This document shows, one piece after another, positions 1-8,354 of a stretch of DNA of 64,000 nt; the first letter of the stretch is position 1, and each line of letters starts with the position of its first letter. Both the position numbers and the translations under genes were made by a program. The notes beneath the pieces were generated by a model. That model had not been told where the DNA came from, ran no database searches, and was given only the letters and a program-made list of their open reading frames with translations. Location: assembly GCF_027627475.1 (NCBI RefSeq), contig NZ_CP115484.1, positions 2,216,001-2,280,000 of the forward strand, written 5' to 3'. This stretch comes from Paenibacillus sp. SYP-B4298 (GTDB lineage: Bacteria; Bacillota; Bacilli; Paenibacillales; Paenibacillaceae).

Positions 1-3000
1 CCGAAGTTCGTCGACGAAGGGATCGTCGTCGAGATCAGCTCGCCCTTGGCGGTGTACAGTCCGGTAACCGGAATATGCTGTGCATTCGTAATCGTGGCCG
101 CCCAGACCTCCTCGCCAGGGTAACGAGGATCGATGTCAGCAGACATGCCGCGCCCGGTATCTATTCCGGTAAATACGCCCCACAGTATCTCGCCGGTAGC
201 TGCATCACGCATCTCCATGCCATACTCCGCATTGACGTTCTCATGAACGCCGAATACTTCAAGACCCGGACGCGATGGATCAAGATTGCCCAGATGCATC
301 GCATCCCCGTGACCGAGCCGCGTATTGTACAGCGGAGTACCGTCGTCATCGATCGCCATCGCGCCAAAGGTAATCTCATCCTTGCCGTCACCGTCAACAT
401 CGCCCACCGAAATCCCGTGGTTGCCCTGCCCCGCGTAATCGCCGTAGCCCTCATCATCCGTGTCGAACCGCCACAGCTTCGTCAGTTGTCCGTCTCTGAA
501 ATTGTAGGCGGCGAGCACGGTGCGTGTATAGTAGCCCCGGCTCATGACGAGACTAGGCCGCTCGCCATCCAGATAAGCAATCGCGCCCAGGAAGCGATCG
601 ACCCGGTTGCCATAGCTGTCCCCCCATGCGGCGACATCGCCGCGCGGCGGATCATACGGAACGGTGGCTAGCGCACCGCCAGTCTGGCCGTCGAAGACGG
701 TCAGGAACTCATCGCCAAGCAGCACATAGCCGCTGCTGTTCCGATGGTCGGCATCGGGCTTGCCGATGACCTTGCCCAATCCATCTACGGTGCCGTCCGC
801 TGTCTTGAAGGCGACCTCGGCTCTGCCGTCTCCATCCAGGTCGTATACCATGAATTGGGTATAGTGCGCGCCAGCCCGAATGTTCGGCCCCAGATTGATG
901 CGCCACAGCCTCGTGCCGTCAAGCTTGTAAGCATCCATGTAGACGATGCCGGTATAGCCTGCCTGGGAATTGTCCTTCGCATTGCTCGGAGACCACAGCA
1001 TGACAATCTCCAGCTCTCCATCCCCATCCAGGTCGCCTGTACTGGCATCCCCGGCATAATAGGTGTACGGCTGCCCATCCTTCGTGTAGCCGTCGGCAGG
1101 CTTTTGCAGCGGTACAGACAGATATTGCTGCTGCCATACGCCAAATGGCTCAGTAACGGGCCGTTCCACCCCGTTCAAGATGGCGGATAGCGTATAGCTG
1201 GCATTCTCGTTGCCTGTCGGATCGACATAGTTCGTGCTGTCTGTTATGGGCTGGCTAGTCAGTCGCTCTCCATCACGATACACGTGGAAAGCGATCGAAT
1301 CCGGGTCAAGACCGAGCATGCGCCAGCCGATATAGTTGCCTTGTTCTGTACGAATGGCAACCGGAGCACGATCGAGACGTTCCATATCGCGTACAAGCGT
1401 CGTCACGGCCTCCGTCTCCAGGGCTGTCGATAGCTGCGAGATGCCCCCGGCATTCACGGCGGCTACCTTGTAATAATACGGAATGGTGGTCAGCACAGTC
1501 GTGTCGGAGTAGGATGGTTCCGCAGCTTGAGCGTGCAGCTCATACGGGCCAGCAGCCTTCTTCGAACGGTATACCTGGTAGAAGCGTGCCCCTTGGGCAG
1601 CCTGCCATTGTAAATCGATCCGTTCCTTTGCAATCCCCGCCGCAGTGAGTCCTGTCGGCACCGCCGGCTTGCTGACGGTCTCGTCAATCATCGCCACCTG
1701 CACCGCAATGGATGGCACGGACTCCAGTCCTGAAGCATCCAATGCGGTGACGCTATAGAGATAGTTCAGACCGATCGAGGCGCTCTGATCCGTATAGCTG
1801 GCGCCTACTGTCTCGGCGATCTGCTCGGGCGCTGCTGCTCCGCTTGCTTGACGATAGATACGGTACTTGGCCGCATCGCCAGACGGCACCCATGAGAGCT
1901 TCGCTTCGGCAGGGTCCTCATCCAGCTTCACCTGCTCCAGCTTCAATCCGGCAGGCGCCAGCAGAATCGGTGTAATCTCCAGCCCGTTCAGATGTGCGGT
2001 CTGTCCGCTGAACACCAGATTCATCTGGCCATCGCGAACAGGGATCATCGTGAAGACCTTTTCGGCGATATTCTCTTTCCCTGAGGTTACCGTGCCATAA
2101 CTTTTGCCTTCAATGTGAATCTCGGTGCGCGTTGAGCCGATCCAGTCTCCTGTGTAGGTTTTGACAGCATAATAGCCATTGGGTAGATCAACCTTGAATT
2201 CGTAGCTGCCTCCGAAATAGATCACAAAATCCCGCCGCAGCGCATCCGTTGCGCCTCCCCGATCACGGTCGGCCATGCCCGCGCTGGAGACGAGACCATA
2301 ACCGAGCTCTGGCGAATAGATCGTGCTGCGCGTAACACCGATATAACCAGGCGCAACTGGCGAGCCTACCGGGCCAAAGTCATAGCGGTACTGTGCGGCC
2401 TTGGTTGTGATGGTGATCGGGCTTGATGGCTCCGACTCCCCCTTGCCGTTCACCGCGGTAATCCGCACCAGGTAGCTCTGCCCCTCCGCCATGCCGGAGA
2501 GCTCGGCTGTCGGCACGGTCGAGGTGCCAACCAGGGTATACTGGGCATCCGCCGCTCGCTTGCGGTAGATGCGGTAAATATCTGTATGCTCCGTTGCGTT
2601 CCACTTCAGCACAGCGCCTGCATTGCTGATGCTTCCCGCAATCAGCCCTGTCGGCTGGGCAGGCACGCTGTCAGGCGGAGCCAGCTCCTGCACATGAGCA
2701 GAGAGTGGAATATTTAGCGCTTGTATACCTGTCGCCAGCAGGCGGGCTATCTGGATAGCTCCGTATTCCTGAAAGTGTGTATTATCCTCTGAGCCATTCG
2801 GGAAGGCCTGGTAGATGCCGGGAGGCACATGCAGGAAGACGGAACGCGAGGCCTCAGGGCCGATGGAATTATAGTAGGCAACGCTTAGAGCGCTCAGGTC
2901 GACCAGCGCCACCCCTTGCTCCATTGCTACCTCCTTCATCGCCTGTACATAGTCAGGGAAGCTGACATTAAACGTTCCCGTCGCTTCATTAAAGTCTCTA

Positions 3001-4424
3001 CGCCCCATCGGGGTGACGAGGATCGGCGTTGCTCCGCGCTGCCGGGCTCCGTCAAGATGGGTTTTCAAGTACACCTTGTAGTCGGCAGGAGAAGCATAGC
3101 GCTCCGGCCTGCTGATGGTCGAATCATTATGTCCGAACTGTATCAAGAAATAATCGCCCGGCCGAATCTTCTGCAAGACAGCATCCAGCCGCCCCTCCGT
3201 AATGAACGTCTTGGAGCTGCGTCCACCAATCGCATGATTCTCGAAGCTGACCGCATCACTGAAAAATTGTTCGATCATCTGTCCCCAGCCAGCCTGCGGC
3301 TCCCAGTACGGATCATAGGTCTGGACGGTTGAGTCTCCTGCTAGATAGACGCGTGGCACATCACCCGGCGATCTTGCAGCCTTGCGGGTGATGACCAGTG
3401 CATTCAGCTTGGGCGCTGCCCCGCTGAACGCAAGCGTCAACTGCCCATCGATCAAGGCAATGTCAAATGACATCTCCAGATAGCTGCCCGCTTCGCGGGT
3501 AGTCAATTGAACCTTCTGCATCTCCTCCGCCTTGATTGCAATTTCGGTCGCCTGCTCCGCATCGCCAGCAATGAGCGAGACGCTGTAATCCGCATTCGGC
3601 AGATCCACCCTGAACTCTGCATCAGGAACCATGACAAAATCGGAGCGCAGCGCATCCGCTCCGCCACGGTTCACGCCGCTGACCTGTGCGGGATTGACAA
3701 AGCCATATTTGCGTTCCGCCGTATAGGCTGTCGAGGCCTGGACTTGCAGATAGCTCTCTTCGGCTGCTCCCGGCCCGAAGTCCAAGCGAATCACATCGCC
3801 GTCAGGCAACGGGCCCGGTTCCTGATCCCCAGGCTGCTCCGGCTCCGGTTCCGAATCCTCCATCACATCGATTTCGATCGCATTGATATACACCCCGCCA
3901 CTATTGGCATGCCAGGTGCTGAAGTCGAGCATCAATTGCCCCTCAGTGGCATCAGCCTCAAAGACGTGAGAGGTCACCTGGCCGGCAGGCGAGGTCAATC
4001 CGCCAGTTTCAATGCTGCCAATCGACAGGCGAGCGCGAGTTGTGCCCGTGCCAATCGGGTCGCCGGTGTAGATGTTTAGCTTATACTTGCCATTAGGCAC
4101 ATCTACCTTGAAGGTGAATCCGCCAGATAGAAGAAAATCACTAAGCAGATCGTTCAGTGTGCCTGCGCGGTGACGGAAGTTGTCCGCCCGTTCATCTACA
4201 CCATACCCACGCTCGGTCGTATACAGCAGGCCGGGATAGACTGCCTCATAGCCTTCCATCACCGGACTGGTCGGACCGCCAAAGTCAAAGCGCCAGGCTG
4301 TCCGAGTCTCTGTCTCCTCTGCATGGACGCCACGAACGGGTATGGCAGCTTGCAGGGATGAGAACAGCAACAAAAATACAAGCAGGCTGGCATAACGGCG
4401 ATAACGGTGTGAAGCTCGTATCAT
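1..4424 (-). CDS. Secreted multidomain rhamnogalacturonan acetylesterase-rhamnogalacturonan lyase (CE12-PL11 fusion), 3' end outside window
   Basis: The visible part is about 1,474 residues and still open at base 1. It starts with a signal peptide (hydrophobic core LLVFLLLFSSL). Two malectin/CBM-like beta domains follow (about residues 35-140 and 180-340). Next comes an SGNH esterase with GDST near 360, GHND, and the Asp/His pair DNTHF near 550. Then an FnIII domain (about 595-680), another CBM-like domain (680-820), two FnIII domains (825-1005), and a PL11 lyase catalytic region from about 1008, recognisable by ERLDRAPVAI, DLDGDG and GNHGISVGDVDGDG. Known homologues in Bacillus, RhgT/YesT (CE12) and YesW (PL11), are separate proteins; here they are one chain. 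Inferred job: deacetylating and cleaving the rhamnogalacturonan-I backbone of pectin outside the cell. The start ATG has GGAGG 11 nt upstream. The missing C-terminus should complete the PL11 propeller. Confidence 0.93.
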   Translation of the reverse strand, partial: MIRASHRYRRYASLLVFLLLFSSLQAAIPVRGVHAEETETRTAWRFDFGGPTSPVMEGYEAVYPGLLYTTERGYGVDERADNFRHRAGTLNDLLSDFLLSGGFTFKVDVPNGKYKLNIYTGDPIGTGTTRARLSIGSIETGGLTSPAGQVTSHVFEADATEGQLMLDFSTWHANSGGVYINAIEIDVMEDSEPEPEQPGDQEPGPLPDGDVIRLDFGPGAAEESYLQVQASTAYTAERKYGFVNPAQVSGVNRGGADALRSDFVMVPDAEFRVDLPNADYSVSLIAGDAEQATEIAIKAEEMQKVQLTTREAGSYLEMSFDIALIDGQLTLAFSGAAPKLNALVITRKAARSPGDVPRVYLAGDSTVQTYDPYWEPQAGWGQMIEQFFSDAVSFENHAIGGRSSKTFITEGRLDAVLQKIRPGDYFLIQFGHNDSTISRPERYASPADYKVYLKTHLDGARQRGATPILVTPMGRRDFNEATGTFNVSFPDYVQAMKEVAMEQGVALVDLSALSVAYYNSIGPEASRSVFLHVPPGIYQAFPNGSEDNTHFQEYGAIQIARLLATGIQALNIPLSAHVQELAPPDSVPAQPTGLIAGSISNAGAVLKWNATEHTDIYRIYRKRAADAQYTLVGTSTVPTAELSGMAEGQSYLVRITAVNGKGESEPSSPITITTKAAQYRYDFGPVGSPVAPGYIGVTRSTIYSPELGYGLVSSAGMADRDRGGATDALRRDFVIYFGGSYEFKVDLPNGYYAVKTYTGDWIGSTRTEIHIEGKSYGTVTSGKENIAEKVFTMIPVRDGQMNLVFSGQTAHLNGLEITPILLAPAGLKLEQVKLDEDPAEAKLSWVPSGDAAKYRIYRQASGAAAPEQIAETVGASYTDQSASIGLNYLYSVTALDASGLESVPSIAVQVAMIDETVSKPAVPTGLTAAGIAKERIDLQWQAAQGARFYQVYRSKKAAGPYELHAQAAEPSYSDTTVLTTIPYYYKVAAVNAGGISQLSTALETEAVTTLVRDMERLDRAPVAIRTEQGNYIGWRMLGLDPDSIAFHVYRDGERLTSQPITDSTNYVDPTGNENASYTLSAILNGVERPVTEPFGVWQQQYLSVPLQKPADGYTKDGQPYTYYAGDASTGDLDGDGELEIVMLWSPSNAKDNSQAGYTGIVYMDAYKLDGTRLWRINLGPNIRAGAHYTQFMVYDLDGDGRAEVAFKTADGTVDGLGKVIGKPDADHRNSSGYVLLGDEFLTVFDGQTGGALATVPYDPPRGDVAAWGDSYGNRVDRFLGAIAYLDGERPSLVMSRGYYTRTVLAAYNFRDGQLTKLWRFDTDDEGYGDYAGQGNHGISVGDVDGDGKDEITFGAMAIDDDGTPLYNTRLGHGDAMHLGNLDPSRPGLEVFGVHENVNAEYGMEMRDAATGEILWGVFTGIDTGRGMSADIDPRYPGEEVWAATITNAQHIPVTGLYTAKGELISTTIPSSTNF

Positions 4425-4605
4425 ACCTTAACATTCCTCCTTATGGCTGTGGAATTGCAAGCTACTTCGGCTATTCTGGGCGGCCAGTAGCAAGTAAGCA
4501 TGTCATGATGTGTAGCTAGCAGGAATTTCGATTGGTCTTGAACACAACAGATCGCTGTGTCCAAACGGACAGGAACCTCCTTCGCAGTAGATTCTACCAT
4601 GTAAA

Positions 4606-4619
4606 TGAATGCGTTTACA
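4606..4619 (-). promoter_or_regulatory. CcpA cre box
   Basis: The minus strand reads TGTAAACGCATTCA, a full match to the Bacillus cre consensus TGNAARCGNWWWCA. It sits inside a larger dyad, ATGTAAA and TTTACAT arms at 4599-4620, so a dedicated LacI-family regulator could also bind here. It overlaps the expected transcription start of the pectinolytic gene, which predicts catabolite repression. Confidence 0.75.
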
Positions 4620-4646
4620 TCATAAAAACCGTTTTGATTATGTAAA
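4619..4646 (-). promoter_or_regulatory. Sigma-A-type promoter of the pectinolytic gene
   Basis: On the minus strand, TTTACA (4646-4641) and TATGAT (4624-4619) are separated by 16 bp. Transcription would start near 4612, giving a leader of about 185 nt before the ATG at 4424. The cre box lies directly downstream of the -10 hexamer, as in typical CcpA roadblock or start-site repression. Confidence 0.7.
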
Positions 4647-4668
4647 AATCAGTGGTTCCGGGCTCAAG

Positions 4669-4696
4669 AAAAAGCTATTGGAAAACCTCCAATAGC
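4669..4696 (-). terminator. Rho-independent terminator of the flavoprotein gene
   Basis: Perfect 9-bp stem (GCTATTGGA 4674-4682 with TCCAATAGC 4688-4696) and a 5-nt loop. On the minus strand it is followed by TTTTT. It lies 88 bp after the stop of the gene at 4785-5702. Confidence 0.8.
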
Positions 4697-4784
4697 CCAA
4701 TCCTCTCATCGACAAGTGACTGCGTGAACAAAGGAACCGCCGCATACATCGGCAGGTTTTGCCAATACTGCGTCGTTGGACAAG

Positions 4785-5702
4785 CTATTCGCGCAGCCAG
4801 GCCTCTTTGTTCAGTTCATTGTTTATCGACGCCGCAGCCATTGCTCCCGAAGCGGCGGCGGCAATAGCTTGATGCATCCGTGAGGCCGCGTCGCCCGCAG
4901 CGTAAATGCCGGGAACGCTCGTTTTACCAAATTCGTCGACTGAAACAACCCCCTCTTCCGAGACGCGGCAGCCTAGCGATTGCGGCAAGTCTGAACCCGG
5001 TACCAGCTCAGGCTTGAAAAAGATTCCCGTACACGGTAGCGCCCTCCCATCCTCGAGCACAACCTGCTTCACCATTCCGGCGCTGGAATCGATCAAACGA
5101 ATGGGGGAATCGAACAATGGTATTTGATGGTTGCGTAGTTCTTCACGCTCGGCCTCGTTAAGCTCGTCAGGTCCGTTCGTACAGACAACAAACCGCTTCG
5201 TCCATCCCGACAGAAGCGGGGCGAAGTGCATAAGCGCGGCTCCTCTGCTTATGACAACCAGCGGCTCGTCCTTTAATTCCCAACCGTCGCAATATGGACA
5301 GACGAACGCGCTTTTCCCGTATACCTCGGACAGACCCGGAATATCCAGTGGTCGATCCTTCATACCGACAGCAATGAGCAGCTTGCGGCTGGTAATCCTC
5401 TTCCCTTGCGCCGTCTTCAAACGAAAGCAACCATCCTCTCCCTCAATCGACATCACTGTATCTTCTGCCAGCGACACAGACGGATAATTGCTTAACTGTT
5501 CTTTCGCGAGGCCGCGGAATTCGTTCGGACTTATCCCGTCGCGTGTCAGAAATCCGTGCGCCTCGCGAGTCACAGCATTGCGGGGACGGCTCTCGTCAAT
5601 GAGGACAGCTTGTTTTCTCGCGCGCCCCAGAATGAGAGCGGCGCTCAGACCGGCCGGTCCTCCGCCGATAATCGCTACGTCCAGAAGCTTCACATTGTCC
5701 AC
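4785..5702 (-). CDS. Thioredoxin-reductase-like NAD(P)/FAD-dependent oxidoreductase with a CPYC motif
   Basis: 305 residues, the length of the low-molecular-weight thioredoxin reductase family. The FAD dinucleotide motif GGGPAG is at about 13-18, the redox motif CPYCDG has cysteines at about 135 and 138, and the second FAD motif GIYAAGD is near the C-terminus. True TrxB usually has CAxCDG; the CPYC form is common in related flavoproteins of uncertain electron acceptor. The GTG start at 5702 is chosen because AAGGAGG (5712-5718) precedes it by about 9 nt; an upstream in-frame ATG at 5753 lacks such a site. It follows an Rrf2 regulator and a micro-ORF on the same strand. Inferred role: a thiol or disulfide redox function in the cytoplasm under Rrf2 control; the substrate is unknown. 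Confidence 0.85.
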   Translation of the reverse strand: MDNVKLLDVAIIGGGPAGLSAALILGRARKQAVLIDESRPRNAVTREAHGFLTRDGISPNEFRGLAKEQLSNYPSVSLAEDTVMSIEGEDGCFRLKTAQGKRITSRKLLIAVGMKDRPLDIPGLSEVYGKSAFVCPYCDGWELKDEPLVVISRGAALMHFAPLLSGWTKRFVVCTNGPDELNEAEREELRNHQIPLFDSPIRLIDSSAGMVKQVVLEDGRALPCTGIFFKPELVPGSDLPQSLGCRVSEEGVVSVDEFGKTSVPGIYAAGDAASRMHQAIAAAASGAMAAASINNELNKEAWLRE

Positions 5703-5883
5703 CTTGATATTCCTCCTTGGGATTTGTTTGCTTGCATATTCTCCACTCTCCACGTTATAATTTCACATTATAGTCTTTAAAGATATGAGTTATCTATAAT
5801 AGGCTTAAAAAAATGTGGATGAAATCACTAAGGTTTAGCCAGGTTCATTTTCGGCGGGATATACCCGAGTTGCCTGCCGATTT

Positions 5884-5997
5884 TTACAATTTGCCCTCTA
5901 GGGTGAACATAATCTGTGGGGGACAACGTTTCGCAAAAACGAAATAATGATTCCCTTTGCGTTGGATCATTTCATACTGACTTTTGAATACATCCAT
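5884..5997 (-). CDS. Micro-ORF (37 aa) between the Rrf2 regulator and the flavoprotein
   Basis: A short ORF starting MDVFKSQYEM and ending TLEGKL, with one Cys-Pro-Pro motif. AAGGAG lies 9 nt before its ATG, and it begins 13 nt after the Rrf2 stop codon, so it is well placed to be co-translated. I do not recognise the family. It could be a functional small protein, or the surviving N-terminus of a longer decayed gene, since about 180 bp of non-coding sequence separates it from the flavoprotein. Confidence 0.45.
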   Translation of the reverse strand: MDVFKSQYEMIQRKGNHYFVFAKRCPPQIMFTLEGKL

Positions 5998-6010
5998 CTT
6001 CTCGCTCTCC

Positions 6011-6412
6011 TTAAATAACTATATTCAGTTCCCTCACAAGATCCGACATTTTCTGATTTCTCAACTGTTCTTCCATCTTCTCTTCTGCTGATAACACCAC
6101 CTTCTGAATCGGGCAACCAGGTCCATGATCGACACTGCAATCGAACAAGGAGGCCGAGCCTTCAATTGCATGAATAATATCTAGAAACGAGATAGTTTCC
6201 CAATTTAATTTGAGTCGATAGCCACCATTCACACCCGTTATCGATTCAATCATGCCCGCCTTCACCAGCTTGGTCAGTATTTTGGACAGGTAGGTTGGAG
6301 ACACTCGTTGTCGCTCCGCCAACTGCTGCACACTCATTGGTTTTTGAGGAGTCGCGGCAGTTAGAAAGAGCATGGTATGGAGAGCATAATCGGTAGCCTT
6401 TGAGAACTTCAT
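6011..6412 (-). CDS. Rrf2-family transcriptional regulator with two cysteines
   Basis: 133 residues, the normal length for Rrf2 proteins. An N-terminal winged helix (MKFSKATDYALHTMLFL, then the recognition segment VSPTYLSKILTKL) is followed by GVNGGYRL and the dimerisation helix. The cluster region has only C92 and C100 (DCSVDHGPGC). IscR and NsrR use three cysteines, so this protein may bind Fe-S differently, sense thiol oxidation, or sense a small molecule as CymR does. It heads the group with the 37-aa ORF and the flavoprotein and has its own promoter at 6447-6475. Confidence 0.9.
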   Translation of the reverse strand: MKFSKATDYALHTMLFLTAATPQKPMSVQQLAERQRVSPTYLSKILTKLVKAGMIESITGVNGGYRLKLNWETISFLDIIHAIEGSASLFDCSVDHGPGCPIQKVVLSAEEKMEEQLRNQKMSDLVRELNIVI

Positions 6413-6446
6413 TGATCATCACCTCAAACAAGGACTTTATATATCT

Positions 6447-6475
6447 ATAATAACTATTATGCTTCATTACGTCAA
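6447..6475 (-). promoter_or_regulatory. Promoter of the Rrf2 gene
   Basis: Minus-strand TTGACG (6475-6470) and TATTAT (6452-6447) are spaced by 17 bp. The -10 region is part of TATTATAGATA, which recurs upstream of the flavoprotein (about 5794-5804, minus strand). A shared word in both promoters is a candidate Rrf2 site. Confidence 0.6.
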
Positions 6476-6553
6476 GGATAAAGTACTAAAATGTGCGCCC
6501 CCAGGGAGGCAGCCGGTTGAACCATTATCTGAGTGCAACCTGCACTCTATGCC

Positions 6554-6582
6554 TAATAGCCCCGGCAGCGCCGGGGCTATTA
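6554..6582 (-). terminator. Strong hairpin after the PAS/MCP gene
   Basis: Perfect 13-bp stem (TAATAGCCCCGGC with its complement) and a 3-nt loop, starting 10 bp after the stop codon at 6592. There is no T-run on either side, so it may stabilise the transcript 3' end or terminate with help. Confidence 0.5.
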
Positions 6583-6591
6583 GCACCTTGC

Positions 6592-7533
6592 CTACACCAT
6601 CGCAGTTACGTCTTGGGCTTGCTCGTCCAACGTGCGCGCGGAGGTGGACAGCATCTCGAAATCATTCATTGTCGCAGCAAGCTTGTGGCGATTCTCCACT
6701 GCAATCGTCTGTACCTGTGAGGTTCCCTTGGAGATGCGCCCCATCTCCAAGGTCATCGCATCGACGCTCTGCTTCACCTGATGAATAGAGCTTTGCACCA
6801 TGACCGACAGCTTCTTTACCTCCTTGGCTACAACATCGAAGCCTCTCCCATACGGGCCGGCATGAGCCGCCTCGATCGCTGCATTCAGTGCAAGCAGTTG
6901 AGTCTGCGATGCAAAGCCCTGAATCGTCTCAACCAGTCCCTCAATCTTGCGAGCCTGGCTCTGGAGTTGTCCAAGTATAGCGGTGTTTTGCTGCGTTGCA
7001 TGATCGATGCTCTCTGTGCCCAAGAGCAGTTCTCTACTGCGCGTAATGCCCTGATCGGCTTGTCCGTTCAGCTCTGCGGCCATCTCCTGCAACTGATGAA
7101 CCAGCTCGTAGGCATGGTTCCGGCGCTCCGTAATATCGGTGGCAATCTTCATTACGCTGACCACTCGACTTGAATCCGTATCCAATATAGGCATATAGGT
7201 GGCTTCCAGCCATACCTCGCCACCCGCAACGCTCTTACGCTTGATCTTATCCTGAAAGCTGATGCCCGCCAGCAGATTGCTCCATAGTTGCTCGTACTCC
7301 GTAGAATCTACAAAATCCCGAAAACATAACTGCTGATGATGCATCCCGATAAGCTCTGATTGGCTGTAGCCCAAGGTTCGGGCAAATATTGCATTCACCG
7401 AAGTAACACGCCGCTCCAGATTGAAATGAATCATGGCCAAATTGTTGGTTAACGCGCTCATGATCTGCTCGTTCGATACTAAGTCTGGATTCGAGCTGAC
7501 TGGCGAATGGTCGCCACGTTGCATCATAATCAT
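6592..7533 (-). CDS. Soluble PAS-domain methyl-accepting chemotaxis-like protein
   Basis: 313 residues with no transmembrane segment or HAMP domain. An N-terminal PAS/PAC domain (about 25-140, ending [12 protein letters not shown]) is joined to a short MCP signalling hairpin whose tip reads [12 protein letters not shown] followed by [14 protein letters not shown]. Family knowledge: the hairpin tip binds CheW and CheA; the PAS may bind haem, flavin or another ligand. The start at 7533 is chosen because GGAGGA lies 6 nt upstream; a longer frame to 7620 has no such site. The helical part is much shorter than in ordinary receptors. It could be a cytoplasmic energy sensor, or a stand-alone regulator not coupled to chemotaxis. 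Confidence 0.85.
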   Translation of the reverse strand: MIMMQRGDHSPVSSNPDLVSNEQIMSALTNNLAMIHFNLERRVTSVNAIFARTLGYSQSELIGMHHQQLCFRDFVDSTEYEQLWSNLLAGISFQDKIKRKSVAGGEVWLEATYMPILDTDSSRVVSVMKIATDITERRNHAYELVHQLQEMAAELNGQADQGITRSRELLLGTESIDHATQQNTAILGQLQSQARKIEGLVETIQGFASQTQLLALNAAIEAAHAGPYGRGFDVVAKEVKKLSVMVQSSIHQVKQSVDAMTLEMGRISKGTSQVQTIAVENRHKLAATMNDFEMLSTSARTLDEQAQDVTAMV

Positions 7534-7823
7534 CCGTTCTCCTCCGCTCTTGCTGTTAATTTCCTCTGGTACATCCCCGAGAGCCATCGGGAACATGACC
7601 ATGTCGAGTTGCCAGATCACCTATGACTATTTAAGGATACTCTATTTACATATACAATAAATAAACAAAAGCGAGTCTTTAGAATCATAGTAATCAAAGA
7701 TTTAGATGTATCCTTGGACCTATACCTAAATCCACTCTTGAAGCAACGGATAGTGAACCAAGTAGCGTCGTGGTCAGAATGATAGATGAGGTGACAAGAT
7801 ACGGTGATTATGTTTATTAATAA

Positions 7824-7844
7824 GCGTGCAAACACGTATGATGA
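7824..7844 (+). repeat. Operator-like repeat, copy 1
   Basis: Contains the dyad CGTGCAAACACG (7825-7836) followed by TATGATGA. The same 12 bp recurs 89 bp downstream. The following TATGAT could act as a -10 hexamer. Confidence 0.5.
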
Positions 7845-7865
7845 TTTCACGTAAGTATGCCAGCT

Positions 7866-7902
7866 TCCGTAGCTACGGACATCCCCTATGGCTGCATAGG
7901 GG
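7866..7902. repeat. Two adjacent palindromes between the operator repeats
   Basis: A perfect 14-bp palindrome TCCGTAGCTACGGA (7866-7879) is followed by an 8-bp stem CCCCTATG/CATAGGGG with a 4-nt loop (7883-7902). There is no T-run after either. Apart from these, the operator repeats and the padR promoter, I see nothing in the gene-free stretch 7534-7970. Confidence 0.6.
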
Positions 7903-7933
7903 TGGATTTATCACGTGCAAACACGTATAATGA
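7903..7933 (+). promoter_or_regulatory. padR promoter with operator-like repeat copy 2 in the spacer
   Basis: TATAAT at 7926-7931 has a weak -35 (TGGATT, 7903-7908) at 17 bp. The 12-bp dyad CGTGCAAACACG (7914-7925) fills the spacer and abuts the -10. This is the geometry of a repressor site, and autoregulation by the PadR-like protein encoded downstream is the simplest reading. Confidence 0.55.
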
Positions 7934-7970
7934 GAACACATGGAATTAATAGAGAGGGAGGGATTTGTTC

Positions 7971-8354
7971 ATGAGGGAAAAAGATGCTCAGATCGATAAG
8001 GAGTCATCACTGGGTCATGTCGTGCGGGTTCAGCATGTGATTGATTATATGGTGTTGGCAGAGCTGCAGCATGGACGGCGTTACGGCAAGCAGATTGACC
8101 GTGTCATTACGACGACGCTGCAGGGGGTTGGGGTGAATGATTCTTATCTTGCGCAGAGGATGAAGAAGCTTGCGGAGAAGGGGCATGCAACGAGCCGCTG
8201 GGATGATGATAACCGGTATAACCGATATTATGAAATTACAGATTCTGGGCGAGAGTACTTCAGGCAGCTCCAGCGGGATCTGCCTGAACGGGTAGCCCTG
8301 GCTCTCAAGGTCTATAAGCTATTCGAGCAGACCATCCAGAAGCATCAGGATTAG
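7971..8354 (+). CDS. PadR-family transcriptional regulator
   Basis: 127 residues with an N-terminal winged helix (VIDYMVLAELQHGRRYGKQI, then DSYLAQRMKKLAEKG and a YEITDSGREY wing), the usual PadR/MarR-like fold. The ATG at 7971 is preferred because AGGGAGGG precedes it by about 8 nt; a TTG two codons upstream is also possible. PadR regulators typically repress a neighbouring transporter or enzyme gene, but none lies directly downstream: the next gene is convergent and overlaps its last 4 bp. The protein may mainly control itself or a distant target. Confidence 0.82.
   Translation: MREKDAQIDKESSLGHVVRVQHVIDYMVLAELQHGRRYGKQIDRVITTTLQGVGVNDSYLAQRMKKLAEKGHATSRWDDDNRYNRYYEITDSGREYFRQLQRDLPERVALALKVYKLFEQTIQKHQD

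Noticed and set aside
75-671. Long open frame on the plus strand inside the pectinolytic gene
   Set aside because: It is antisense to a clear PL11 coding region. No ribosome site or family motif supports it.
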